29,502 nucleotides of DNA. Origin: Deltaproteobacteria bacterium (GTDB lineage: Bacteria; Chloroflexota; Dehalococcoidia; Dehalococcoidales; BS750m-G39). The stretch is taken from contig JABMRW010000043.1 in assembly GCA_013202445.1 (NCBI GenBank), positions 1 to 29,502 of the forward strand. The letters run 5' to 3'. Made by a program: the position numbers and the translations under genes. Positions 6,515 through 14,174 of this stretch are shown in pieces. Numbering within the stretch: the first letter of the stretch is position 1; every line of letters begins with the position of its first letter. Below the pieces are notes generated by a model that did not search any database, had not been told where the DNA came from, and saw nothing but the letters and a program-made list of their open reading frames with translations.

Positions 6515-8104
6515 TTAAGCCATAGCCCTGCCCAGTTCCAGTTCAAGTTGACCCGCTTTGGTCCCCGAATCTATCACATCCCAAGGCAGTTTTTGCTTGA
6601 TATCCCACTGCTGGTGAGCGTAGAAATCCACATCCACCCGGTATTTTTTCACCGCCTTGCGCCAGCCGGATAGGGATATTTCCTCTATATTGGCCAGCAC
6701 CCCGGCCAGTTTGGCGTCACCCCGCGCCAGCACCCCCTGAACCTGGCTCCAGGCGGGGCTTTCCGCCTTAATCTTGATTCCTTTAGGCATCAGGCCGCTT
6801 TTGAGCATAGACAGGCGCCGGTTGAGGGTGGGGGGCTGGGCCATCGGCAGCCACTGGAAGGGGGTACCAGCCTTGGGCACGAAGGGGGCGATATTCAGCG
6901 TCAGGCGGCCGCCGGGCTGCTTGTTATTAAGTATGCGCTTGCACTCCAGGCTCAAATTTATAATCCTCTCTATATCTTCATCGGTCTCCGAGGGCAGGCC
7001 AATCATAAAATAGAGCTTGACCTGCTTTATTCCCTGCTCGGTTACTATTTCTATCGCTTTCAGGATGTCGTCTTCGGAGATGCCTTTTTTAATAACATGG
7101 CGCAGGCGCTGGGAGCCGGCCTCGGGGGCAAGGGTAACGGTCCTGGCGCCGCCCTTGGCCAGTTCTCTCAAGACCACGCCGGATAGGGGAGCCACCCGCA
7201 GCGAGCTTATGGATAGCTCAGCCCCCATCTGGCTTAATTTTGGCATCAGCTCCTCAATCTGGGGGTGGTCGAAGACCGCCGCCCCAACCAAACCCAGCCG
7301 CCTCCGGTATTTTAAGCCTTCCTCCGCCTGGGTGATGAGGCTGTCTAGGGAGCGGTAGCGCATGGGGTGAAAAGCCTGGCTGGTAAGGCAGAAGCGGCAG
7401 CCCCAGTTGCAGCCCCTTTCTACTTCAATGAGATAGAGGTTGCCCAGTTCAGTGTCCGGGGTGAGTATAGCCGAGGCCACGGGAAAGTCATCCAGATTTT
7501 TGGCCCACTGCCGCGTCACAGGCTTTCCTGAATGGTGCTGCGGGACATAGACGCCGGGCAGGAGACTTAGCGCTTTGAGCAGGTCACTGCGATTAGCCCC
7601 GATGCCCTCGGCTATAATGGGCAGTATTGCCGGGACTATGGGTTCGGCCTCGCCGATACAGAGGCAGTCAAAGAAGGGGGAGAGGGGCATGGGGTTGGCC
7701 ATAACGCAGGGGCCGCCGGCGATAAGGAGCGGATGCCTCTGGTCACGGTCAGTGGCGTAGAGGGGTATGCCGCTGGCTTTTAAAATACGGGCGATATTGA
7801 AATAGTCCAGCTCATAAGAAATAGAGAAGGCAATAACGGCGAAATCGGCCAGCGGCCTTTGGGATTCCAGAGATACAGGCGGCGACTGGCCATCTTCTGT
7901 TTCCCAGAAGGCTCTCTCAGCGACGACCTTATCGTGGCTGTTGAGCAGTTTATAGAGGGCGTGGATTCCCAGGTTGGACATGCCTAAATAATAGGCGTTG
8001 GGGTAGACCAGGGCGAAGGGAACCCTGCCCCCCCAGTCCTTGATGACGGTGCCCTGCTCCCGGGAGAGGCGCCGCCTGGCTTTTTCGACCTGCTGCCAAG
8101 TCAT
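6515..8104 (-). CDS. Radical SAM protein with B12-binding-like N-terminus, 529 aa
   Basis: A radical SAM enzyme of the COG1032 type. The SAM-cluster motif is CNWGCRFC (Cys232, Cys236, Cys239), preceded by YLIEVERGC. The first 200 residues have the layout of a B12-binding-like domain (YPNAYYLGMSNLGIHALYKLLN, LIAGGPCVMANPMPLSPFFD, IGEAEP) but no DxHxxG cobalt-ligand motif. After the SAM barrel come TLAPEAGSQRLRHVIKKGI and YFMIGLPSETDEDI, typical of this family. It resembles the uncharacterised family whose N-terminus reads YP..Y.lGMSNLG. The reaction is unknown. It starts eight bases after the stop of the deaminase-like gene, so the two are co-transcribed. Confidence 0.85.
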   Translation of the reverse strand: MTWQQVEKARRRLSREQGTVIKDWGGRVPFALVYPNAYYLGMSNLGIHALYKLLNSHDKVVAERAFWETEDGQSPPVSLESQRPLADFAVIAFSISYELDYFNIARILKASGIPLYATDRDQRHPLLIAGGPCVMANPMPLSPFFDCLCIGEAEPIVPAILPIIAEGIGANRSDLLKALSLLPGVYVPQHHSGKPVTRQWAKNLDDFPVASAILTPDTELGNLYLIEVERGCNWGCRFCLTSQAFHPMRYRSLDSLITQAEEGLKYRRRLGLVGAAVFDHPQIEELMPKLSQMGAELSISSLRVAPLSGVVLRELAKGGARTVTLAPEAGSQRLRHVIKKGISEDDILKAIEIVTEQGIKQVKLYFMIGLPSETDEDIERIINLSLECKRILNNKQPGGRLTLNIAPFVPKAGTPFQWLPMAQPPTLNRRLSMLKSGLMPKGIKIKAESPAWSQVQGVLARGDAKLAGVLANIEEISLSGWRKAVKKYRVDVDFYAHQQWDIKQKLPWDVIDSGTKAGQLELELGRAMA

Positions 8105-8112
8105 TGCCTTAT

Positions 8113-9861
8113 CTACTCCACTATAAGGTCAACGAAGCGGTTAGTTTTAAGGTTAAACAGCCCCGAAGAGCAGATTCGGAGGAAGGGTATAGCCGGGGTG
8201 GTGAGGGTGGCTATGGTAAGACTGAAATTAGGGAACCTGCCGCCCAGCCCGGCGGCGGCCTTCTGGATACGGTTAAATTTATCGGCTATGGTCTCCATGG
8301 GCTCGGTGGAGACGATTCCCCCCACCGGCAGGGCTATCTCCGCCAGTATCCTGCCGCCGGCACAGACCGCCTCCCCTCCCCCTATCTCCTTAACCCGGTT
8401 TACCGCCGTCGCCATGTCGCTCTCATCGGCGCCGACCACTATAATATCACCGCAGTCCCAGGCATAACTGGAGGCAATAGCCCCCTTTTTAAGCCCAAGC
8501 CCCCTGATTAAGCCGGTAAAGCTCTTACCTGTACCGTAAGCCCTCTCGATAGCGGCCACCTTTATTATATCCTGGCTGACATCGGCTTTGAGCTGGCCGT
8601 CCGTCACCGGCATATCAATTAACGCCTCCCTGGTGACCAGGTTGGTGACCTGCTCTATCAGCCGCACCTTTACCTGCTGGCGGCCTTCTGCCGGGATGGT
8701 GAAGTCATCGGCGGTAAACTCTCTGGCTAAATGGATGGTGTTGAGCATTGACCGGGGGTAGCGGTGTCTCCGGGGTGGAACCAGTACCTGACCGTTCCGG
8801 GCGACCACCCGGCCGTTGCTGATGACGTGTTCCGGCCTGATGGTCTTTAAGTCCGGGATAATAACGATATCGGCATACTTGCCGGGGGCGATGCCGCCGA
8901 TATCACCGTCTATGGCGAAATGCCGGGCGATGTTGACTGTGGCCATCTGTATCGCTCTGACGGGGTTAAAGCCGAGGTTGATGGCTTTCTGCACCAAAAA
9001 CTCCATATAGCCGTCGCTGATAAGCTGCTCCGGCCCCACCCCGTCGGTTGATACGGCCAGCCGGTTGAGGATGGCGTCGTCGTCCTTTAGCTGGGAGATG
9101 GCTTCCATCTCCCGCCTTATCTCGCCCTCTCTTATCAGGATAAAGAGCCCCAGTCTTACCCTTTCCCTGACCTCTTCGGCGTTGGTTGGCTCGTGGCAGG
9201 AGGAGATGCCCGATGAGACATAGGCCTGGAGCTTGGCTCCGGTGGCGCCGGCGCTGTGCCCCTCCACCTTCTTGCCCCATTTCAGGGTCTCGGCGATAAG
9301 GTCGAGGACTCTCTTGTTACCGCTGACCACATCACCCCAGTAGACCTCGCCCAGGCCGAGGACTTCCTTGCGCCGCAGCAATTGGCGCAGCTGTTTAACG
9401 GTGATGGCGTGCTCTTCGGTGACTGGGCTTATGGTTACCAGGGGCGGGGCGGTGATGAAGATTTTTATGGGCTGGTTTTTGGCCGATTTGAGGAACTGGA
9501 TAACCCCCTCGTAGCCCAGCGGGGAAGAGAGGGTGCAGGTTTCGGTGATAATGGTGGTGGTGCCCCCCTTAATGGCAAATCTCAGGAGCTCGCTTGTGGA
9601 ATAGATGGTGTCAATATGGGTGTGGCCGTCGATGAAGCCGGGAACGAGCGTCTTGCCGTTAGCGTCGATGACCCGGGTTGAGGAGCCGATAGCCTTACCC
9701 ACATCACTGCCAACGTAGGCTATCCTGTCCCCTTTGATGAGGACGGAGGCTTTTTCTACCTCCCCGCTGTAGACATTGACCACCGAGCCGTTAACGATGG
9801 CTAAATCGGCCTCCGCCTCCCCCAGCGCCACCCGCATCAGGGCGTACCTGTTTTCATCCAT
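8113..9861 (-). CDS. Adenine deaminase-like amidohydrolase, 582 aa
   Basis: A metal-dependent amidohydrolase of the adenine deaminase family (adenine to hypoxanthine plus ammonia) by overall layout: an N-terminal urease-like beta domain, PGFIDGHTHID, the barrel, and an adenine-deaminase-type C-terminal domain from about residue 400. All expected metal ligands appear present: His80 and His82 (HTH), Glu172 (GEVYWG), His202 (EGHSAG), His223 (SCHEPT) and Asp273 (STDGV). However, several hallmark positions differ: HIES is HIDT, the usual DPHE after GTTT is TETCTLSS, and SDHE is SCHE. The substrate is therefore uncertain and the gene symbol ade is withheld. It is the first gene of a two-gene operon with the radical SAM protein. 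Confidence 0.75.
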   Translation of the reverse strand: MDENRYALMRVALGEAEADLAIVNGSVVNVYSGEVEKASVLIKGDRIAYVGSDVGKAIGSSTRVIDANGKTLVPGFIDGHTHIDTIYSTSELLRFAIKGGTTTIITETCTLSSPLGYEGVIQFLKSAKNQPIKIFITAPPLVTISPVTEEHAITVKQLRQLLRRKEVLGLGEVYWGDVVSGNKRVLDLIAETLKWGKKVEGHSAGATGAKLQAYVSSGISSCHEPTNAEEVRERVRLGLFILIREGEIRREMEAISQLKDDDAILNRLAVSTDGVGPEQLISDGYMEFLVQKAINLGFNPVRAIQMATVNIARHFAIDGDIGGIAPGKYADIVIIPDLKTIRPEHVISNGRVVARNGQVLVPPRRHRYPRSMLNTIHLAREFTADDFTIPAEGRQQVKVRLIEQVTNLVTREALIDMPVTDGQLKADVSQDIIKVAAIERAYGTGKSFTGLIRGLGLKKGAIASSYAWDCGDIIVVGADESDMATAVNRVKEIGGGEAVCAGGRILAEIALPVGGIVSTEPMETIADKFNRIQKAAAGLGGRFPNFSLTIATLTTPAIPFLRICSSGLFNLKTNRFVDLIVE

Positions 9862-9869
9862 GCGGTCTC

Positions 9870-9875
9870 ATTATA
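9870..9875 (-). promoter_or_regulatory. -10 box of the deaminase operon, probably leaderless
   Basis: On the minus strand TATAAT lies only nine bases before the ATG at 9861, so transcription would begin almost at the start codon. No ribosome binding site is visible there, which fits a leaderless mRNA. A convincing -35 was not found. Confidence 0.4.
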
Positions 9876-9899
9876 TAGCTTGAGGGGTAAAAATGCGAT

Positions 9900-10220
9900 T
9901 TTAATTTGGTGACCCGCCCAACAGAGGTGACACCTCTTTAAAACTCCCTAAAACGGGAGGGGTGGGAAAGAAAGTTTTAGAGAGTGTTTATCTACCCACC
10001 CTCCCACCCTCATAAGCTGCGCTTCTAAGCTTTCTATTTCGCCCCTCCCATTGTGGGGTGAGGGGAGAAGGGGATAATTAGTCCTCCAAACGGGGGTGGG
10101 GTTTAAGAGATGAAAAGAGGCAGAGCCTTTTTGGGTGGGTGGGTATAAGAGAACTGTTAAAAACAGGGGGTGGGGCAAAAAGGGCTTTAGCCCTTTTACA
10201 TTAAGGGTGGCGGGTGGGAA
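9900..10220. repeat. Intergenic gap with G-rich dispersed repeats
   Basis: No gene is visible. The gap contains a small hairpin (AGAGGTGACACCTCT near 9924), the G-quadruplex motif CCCACCCTCCCACCC at 9995-10009 (G-rich on minus), and further GGGGTGGGG blocks. At 10148-10220 lies the box AGAGAACTGTTAAAAACAGG.., which continues through AAGGGCTTTAGCCCTTTT to GGGTGGCGGGTGGGAA. This last 73-base block is nearly identical to 24983-25056. Confidence 0.75.
10148..10220 (+). repeat. Dispersed repeat core (type 1), copy A
   Basis: The 73 bases match copy B at 24983-25056 almost base for base, with a few differences after the GGTGGGG. Both contain the hairpin AAGGGCTTTAGCCCTT. The block ends exactly where the serine recombinase remnant begins. 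Confidence 0.85.
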
Positions 10221-10330
10221 GCATTGCGCCCGCTTTCCGCCTCATCAACATATTCGCGGACGATCTCACACCCGTGCTTGGCAGCGTAGTCCCTGACCGC
10301 TCTTAGCTGAGCGGATATACAAACTAAATT
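10219..10330 (-). pseudogene. N-terminal remnant of a serine recombinase
   Basis: Read on the minus strand, about 34 codons spell ISAQLRAVRDYAAKHGCEI then VREYVDEAESGRNA. This is the region just after the catalytic Ser strand in large serine recombinases and resolvases (typically SIEAQL..L..YA...G..IV.EYVDEA.SG). The catalytic-Ser strand is not intact: upstream codons decay and meet a TAA. The sequence stops abruptly at GRNA, where repeat copy A begins. It is a non-functional fragment of a mobile-element recombinase. Confidence 0.7.
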
Positions 10331-10386
10331 ACAAAGATTTCGTTATTCCTCAAGCTTCGTCTCTATTCTCAGGCGACAGAGGCAGG

Positions 10387-11874
10387 TTAAGAAATCTCCT
10401 TCTCTATATAACGGAAGAAGTCTGGCCGGAACGGGTCCCACCGGCCCACCAGCCGGTCAAAGGCAGGGGCGGGGAAGCTCTCCTTAAATATCCGGTAGTA
10501 ATACAGCTCCTCAACGGAAGACAGCCAGGGATTACCCTCTATCCGGTTATGTTCTGCCAGTTCCTTTTCGGTAATGTGTTTTTCCGCCATCTGGCGCATA
10601 ATATAGGCCACCCCCGACCCCTGGGCAAAGAACCGCTTGGTCTGGTAGATGATATGTTCGGGCAGAGTGCCCTCAAAGGCCTGGCGCAGAACCCACTTAC
10701 CGGTCTGTTCCTGGCCGTGAATCTTATGTTCCAGCGGAATCTTCAGGCAGAAGTCCATCACCCTGGTATCGAGGAAGGGGGTGCGGGTCTCTATAGAATT
10801 GGCCGCTGCCAGTCTATCCAGCCTCTGCAGTGCCGTATTGCCGGCTACATGGACAAGCTTGTCCACTATACTGGCGACCTCCTCCGGGTTCTTCCCCTGC
10901 TTGAACTGCCCGTCATACCCGGCAAGAAACTCATCGGCCCCCTCGCCGGTGAAGACACAACTGGTATGCGGCTTAACAAACCGCACCGCCAGGAAATTGG
11001 CAATTGCCCCGTGCACGCAGCTTTCCTCATACATCTCCTGGTGAGAGATGGCCTGAGTCAAAATCTCGTTTATCTCCTTTTCCCCGAACACCAAAACGTG
11101 ATGCTTAACACCCAGGTATTTGGTAACATCTTTAGCCAGCGGCAGGTCCTCTCCCTCCTTCATACTTACGGTAAAGGCTTCAATATCAGGATTTATCTCG
11201 TGCGCCATATAGATTATGAGGCTGCTGTCCAGCCCGCCGCTCAACAGAACTCCCCCCACCGCCCCATCTTTCATCCGTTTCTCGGTCGCCTCTACCAGTA
11301 GCTGGCGTAACACCTTCTTGGCCTGCTTGTAATCCTCAAAATCGGGGGTTTCCACCTTCTGGCGTAAATAGCCCAAAAATCCCAGCTCTTGGGAATAAAC
11401 GTAGCCGGGCGGGAATTCCTTAACATCGTCGGCAATACCCACCAGGCTCTTTGCCTCCGAGGCGAAGCACAGCTTCCCCTCGCTATGCCCGTAGTAAAGC
11501 GGCTTTATGCCGGCCCAGTCCCGGGCCAGTATCATCTGGCCGCCGTCAGAGATAGCACAGGCGAAGTCCCCGTCTATCCTCTCGGCAAACCGGGCGCCGA
11601 ACTTATTATACAGCGCCAGCACCGCTTCGGCGTCGGTCTTGCCTCCCTTTTCATTATTATACACACGCCCATCGAGCACCACCGCCCTATCGCCTTCGGC
11701 AGTGTAGTGTGAACCGGGCTTAGAGTCCCCTCCCATATTCAGCTCACAGCACCCCAGATTGACTCCCTGCTCCTGATTTATCCAGGTCTCGTGGGGGCCA
11801 CGATGCTTAATTCTCTCCAGCATACGAGCCAGTTCCCCATCGTCAACACCCTGAATACCGGCAATTCCGGCCAT
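10387..11874 (-). CDS. Asparagine synthetase-like ligase with dead glutaminase site, 495 aa
   Basis: Built like AsnB: an N-terminal class II glutaminase domain (about 1-160) and a C-terminal ATP-pyrophosphatase synthetase domain. The synthetase part is intact, with PP-loop SGGLDSS (212-218), GEGADE (310-315), the ETRTPFLD segment and the later lysine in TKRFFAQGSG. The glutaminase part is not. The protein starts MAGIAGI, so the catalytic Cys2 is Ala, and the start is firm because AGGAGGGG lies five bases upstream. The Gln-binding region also differs: the usual ERLSI is CELNM and NGEIYN is DGRVYN. Only Asp81 of that set remains. The enzyme should use free ammonia or another amine, or form an amide without glutamine, as beta-lactam synthetases do. 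Last gene of the methyltransferase operon, 32 bases after the corrinoid protein. Confidence 0.8.
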   Translation of the reverse strand: MAGIAGIQGVDDGELARMLERIKHRGPHETWINQEQGVNLGCCELNMGGDSKPGSHYTAEGDRAVVLDGRVYNNEKGGKTDAEAVLALYNKFGARFAERIDGDFACAISDGGQMILARDWAGIKPLYYGHSEGKLCFASEAKSLVGIADDVKEFPPGYVYSQELGFLGYLRQKVETPDFEDYKQAKKVLRQLLVEATEKRMKDGAVGGVLLSGGLDSSLIIYMAHEINPDIEAFTVSMKEGEDLPLAKDVTKYLGVKHHVLVFGEKEINEILTQAISHQEMYEESCVHGAIANFLAVRFVKPHTSCVFTGEGADEFLAGYDGQFKQGKNPEEVASIVDKLVHVAGNTALQRLDRLAAANSIETRTPFLDTRVMDFCLKIPLEHKIHGQEQTGKWVLRQAFEGTLPEHIIYQTKRFFAQGSGVAYIMRQMAEKHITEKELAEHNRIEGNPWLSSVEELYYYRIFKESFPAPAFDRLVGRWDPFRPDFFRYIEKEIS

Positions 11875-11906
11875 AGCTCCCCTCCTTTATCCAACCAAGC
11901 TATAAC

Positions 11907-12599
11907 TCAACTAGTTTTCGCCTGTTGAAAAGAATCCAGCACCTTGATGGCCTGAAAACCATCCACACAATAGGCATCGGCGCCTATTCCCTGGGCATAC
12001 TCATCAGACACCGCCGCCCCACCGATGAGAACCTTGACCCTATCCCTTAAGCCACTGTCCTTCAGAGCTTCGATAACCACCCCCATCTCAGTCATGGTAG
12101 TGGTAAGCAGCGCCGATAGCCCCAGGTAATCGGGGCTTTCTTTTTTGATAAACTCAATAATCTTTTCCGTAGGCACATCAGTACCCAGGTCGTTTACTTC
12201 GTAGCCCGCCCCTCTGAGCAGGATGGCAACGATATTCTTGCCGATATCATGGATATCCCCATGCACGGTGGCAATGGCGAATTTCCCCTTGGTCTCGACA
12301 TTGGCCGCTTCAAGAAGCGGCTTGAGAATTTCCATAGCCTCGCCTACCGCCTCAGCCGAAGCCAGCATATCGGGGATAAAATATTCTTTGCTGGAATATT
12401 TCTCCCCCACCACCCGCATCCCGGCCGTCAGCGCATTGATTATCTCCTCCAGCGAGATCCTTTTCTCCAGCGCCAGGCGGGTCAGCTCCACCACCCCCGG
12501 TGTCCCCGATAGCTTCTCATCTATACCCTCATCTTGCTGGGTCTTCCTTCCCTGGATAACATTCTCTTTAAGCCGGGCAATGATATCGTCTTCGGTCAT
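11907..12599 (-). CDS. Corrinoid protein of methyltransferase system (MttC/MtbC-like), 230 aa
   Basis: The methyl-carrying corrinoid protein. The N-terminal helical cap domain (about 1-95) contains TRLALEKRISLEEIINALTAGM and GEKYSSKEYFIPDMLASAEAV, as in MtbC, MttC and MtmC. The Rossmann B12 domain follows with the cobalt-ligand motif GDIHDIGKN (Asp115-x-His117-x-x-Gly120), GLSALLTTTM and IGGAAV. It accepts a methyl group from the neighbouring MttB-type enzymes and passes it to a second methyltransferase, which is not in this window. It starts two bases after the upstream mttB stop, with AAGGGAAG as ribosome binding site, so it is translationally linked to that gene. Confidence 0.92.
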   Translation of the reverse strand: MTEDDIIARLKENVIQGRKTQQDEGIDEKLSGTPGVVELTRLALEKRISLEEIINALTAGMRVVGEKYSSKEYFIPDMLASAEAVGEAMEILKPLLEAANVETKGKFAIATVHGDIHDIGKNIVAILLRGAGYEVNDLGTDVPTEKIIEFIKKESPDYLGLSALLTTTMTEMGVVIEALKDSGLRDRVKVLIGGAAVSDEYAQGIGADAYCVDGFQAIKVLDSFQQAKTS

Positions 12600-12601
12600 A
12601 T

Positions 12602-14143
12602 TTACTTCCCTTCTTTATAAACGTTCAGCCTGGGCAACAGGCCGGGAATCTCCTGGAATATCTTGGCCGTGGTCTCCGGGTCTATATGCTCCACCGGCTT
12701 GGCCAGAAGCTCATTCATCCTCTGGTAGGCCAGGGCGAAGACGCTGTCACTCTCCCCATCCCCTTCAAAGGGATAGGGCGGCGAGATTTCCCCGCTTCGC
12801 ATCACCTGGCGAATGTAGCCAATATATAGCTTCTGCGGTGTTTCCACCACCTCTCTTATCTGCTTCATGGTTTCCACCAGCTCCTGCTGATTAATCCTTG
12901 GGGTTTTAAGGAAAAACTTGATCATCTGGAAGTGGGCGTCGTCCAGGACTGCCTGTAGCAGGCAAAAAACAGCGTTGCAGTCGAGGAGGCCATAGGCACA
13001 GTGCAGGAACTGGGGGCCGCTTAATGTCACCACGATATCCGAGAACAACCTCTCTATCGAGGACTGCTGCCCCGGTATCTTGGCATCGCACACCCCCGAA
13101 GTAGAATAGTTGGGTATTTTATAGAACCGCGCCATCTGAACACAGTCAATGTTATACTGGCTGGTCTCCACCGAGCCGTAGGAATCACTTAAGGTATCCA
13201 TGCGCGCCATTACCGGCACGCTGCCGTAGAGCATCGGCGTCTCTTTATTTACCAGCTGCCCCAGGGTTATACCGGCCAGAACCTCGGCATTTATCTGGGC
13301 CATAATACCCGCCTCTTTGATGGGAGCCGTTGTCCCCGCCTGGGGTGAGGAGGAAACTGCGGTGGGCAATCCCCGGCGGCAGACCTCAATAAAGGTATCG
13401 GTGGTATCGGCAACAAACTGCAGCGGGCTCTTTACCAGGCAGGTAATAAAGGAAATGATGGGGTTTTCTTTTAGCGCCTCTTTCCCACCGGCTATCAACT
13501 CGGCCATTCTCACCACGTTATCCAGCTGCTCCAGCTTGGTCAACCCGGACATAAAATGCTTGGTGGTGTTATTCAGCGAGGCGAAGAACTTGTTAACGTC
13601 CTTATTATCCTCGGTGATATCCTCATCCTGGATATTGACGGTGCGGATGTAACCGTCCAGCGTCTCCAGGTGCTCACAGACGTGCGCCGACTGGCAGAGG
13701 TCAGCCACGGTGGCGCGCCGTGGGTGAAACTCCGGCACCTTAATCTCAATACTGCTGTCGGATTTCTTGACATAGGTAGGAAAATCGACATCCAGCCAGA
13801 TATTGGTCTCCGAGCCGGAGATAAAGTAGACCCTCGGCTCGTCGCCTTTCATTATAAGGGCATTATCCGGATTTCTAGCGCCCAGTTTGACCGTCTTGGG
13901 AGCGTTATCAAGAGCCTCTGTAACCAGTTTTTCCGGTATCTTTATATGCCAGTGGGGATGGTCAGCAGAGGCAACGGCGGCAACCTCGGCGCCATTACTC
14001 TGGAATATCTCGGCCGCTTTCTTACTAAAGCAAATCAGGCCGGGGTCAACCAGTATCTGCAGGGAAGCCTGGTGAATTTGCTGGACTTGCTCATCGGTAA
14101 TTCTTTCATAGGGATTAGGAACTAATATTCCTTCTCTGGGCAA
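12602..14143 (-). CDS. MttB-family corrinoid methyltransferase (non-pyrrolysine), 513 aa
   Basis: A trimethylamine methyltransferase (MttB) superfamily barrel protein (COG5598 type). Visible landmarks are the N-terminal ITDEQVQQIHQASLQILVDPG, the NKFFASLNNTTKHFMSG segment, ITLGQLVNKETPMLYGS, SGVCDAKIPGQQSSIERLFSD and the LLDCNAVF region. It has no in-frame amber codon, so it belongs to the non-pyrrolysine group, of which the glycine-betaine demethylase MtgB is a known member. It differs clearly from its neighbour at 14175, so the two may handle different substrates or form a hetero-complex. TTG is the start, supported by GGAGGAG seven bases upstream. It is 31 bases after the other mttB gene and two bases before the corrinoid gene. 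Confidence 0.88.
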   Translation of the reverse strand: MPREGILVPNPYERITDEQVQQIHQASLQILVDPGLICFSKKAAEIFQSNGAEVAAVASADHPHWHIKIPEKLVTEALDNAPKTVKLGARNPDNALIMKGDEPRVYFISGSETNIWLDVDFPTYVKKSDSSIEIKVPEFHPRRATVADLCQSAHVCEHLETLDGYIRTVNIQDEDITEDNKDVNKFFASLNNTTKHFMSGLTKLEQLDNVVRMAELIAGGKEALKENPIISFITCLVKSPLQFVADTTDTFIEVCRRGLPTAVSSSPQAGTTAPIKEAGIMAQINAEVLAGITLGQLVNKETPMLYGSVPVMARMDTLSDSYGSVETSQYNIDCVQMARFYKIPNYSTSGVCDAKIPGQQSSIERLFSDIVVTLSGPQFLHCAYGLLDCNAVFCLLQAVLDDAHFQMIKFFLKTPRINQQELVETMKQIREVVETPQKLYIGYIRQVMRSGEISPPYPFEGDGESDSVFALAYQRMNELLAKPVEHIDPETTAKIFQEIPGLLPRLNVYKEGK

Positions 14144-14174
14144 TTTACTTCTCCTCCCGGACCGTCAGCCTATA

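Noticed and set aside
9948..10178. 76-codon minus-strand frame in the gap before the asnB-like gene
   Set aside because: It is translated repeat DNA (Pro/Leu/Ser-rich) with no supporting signals.
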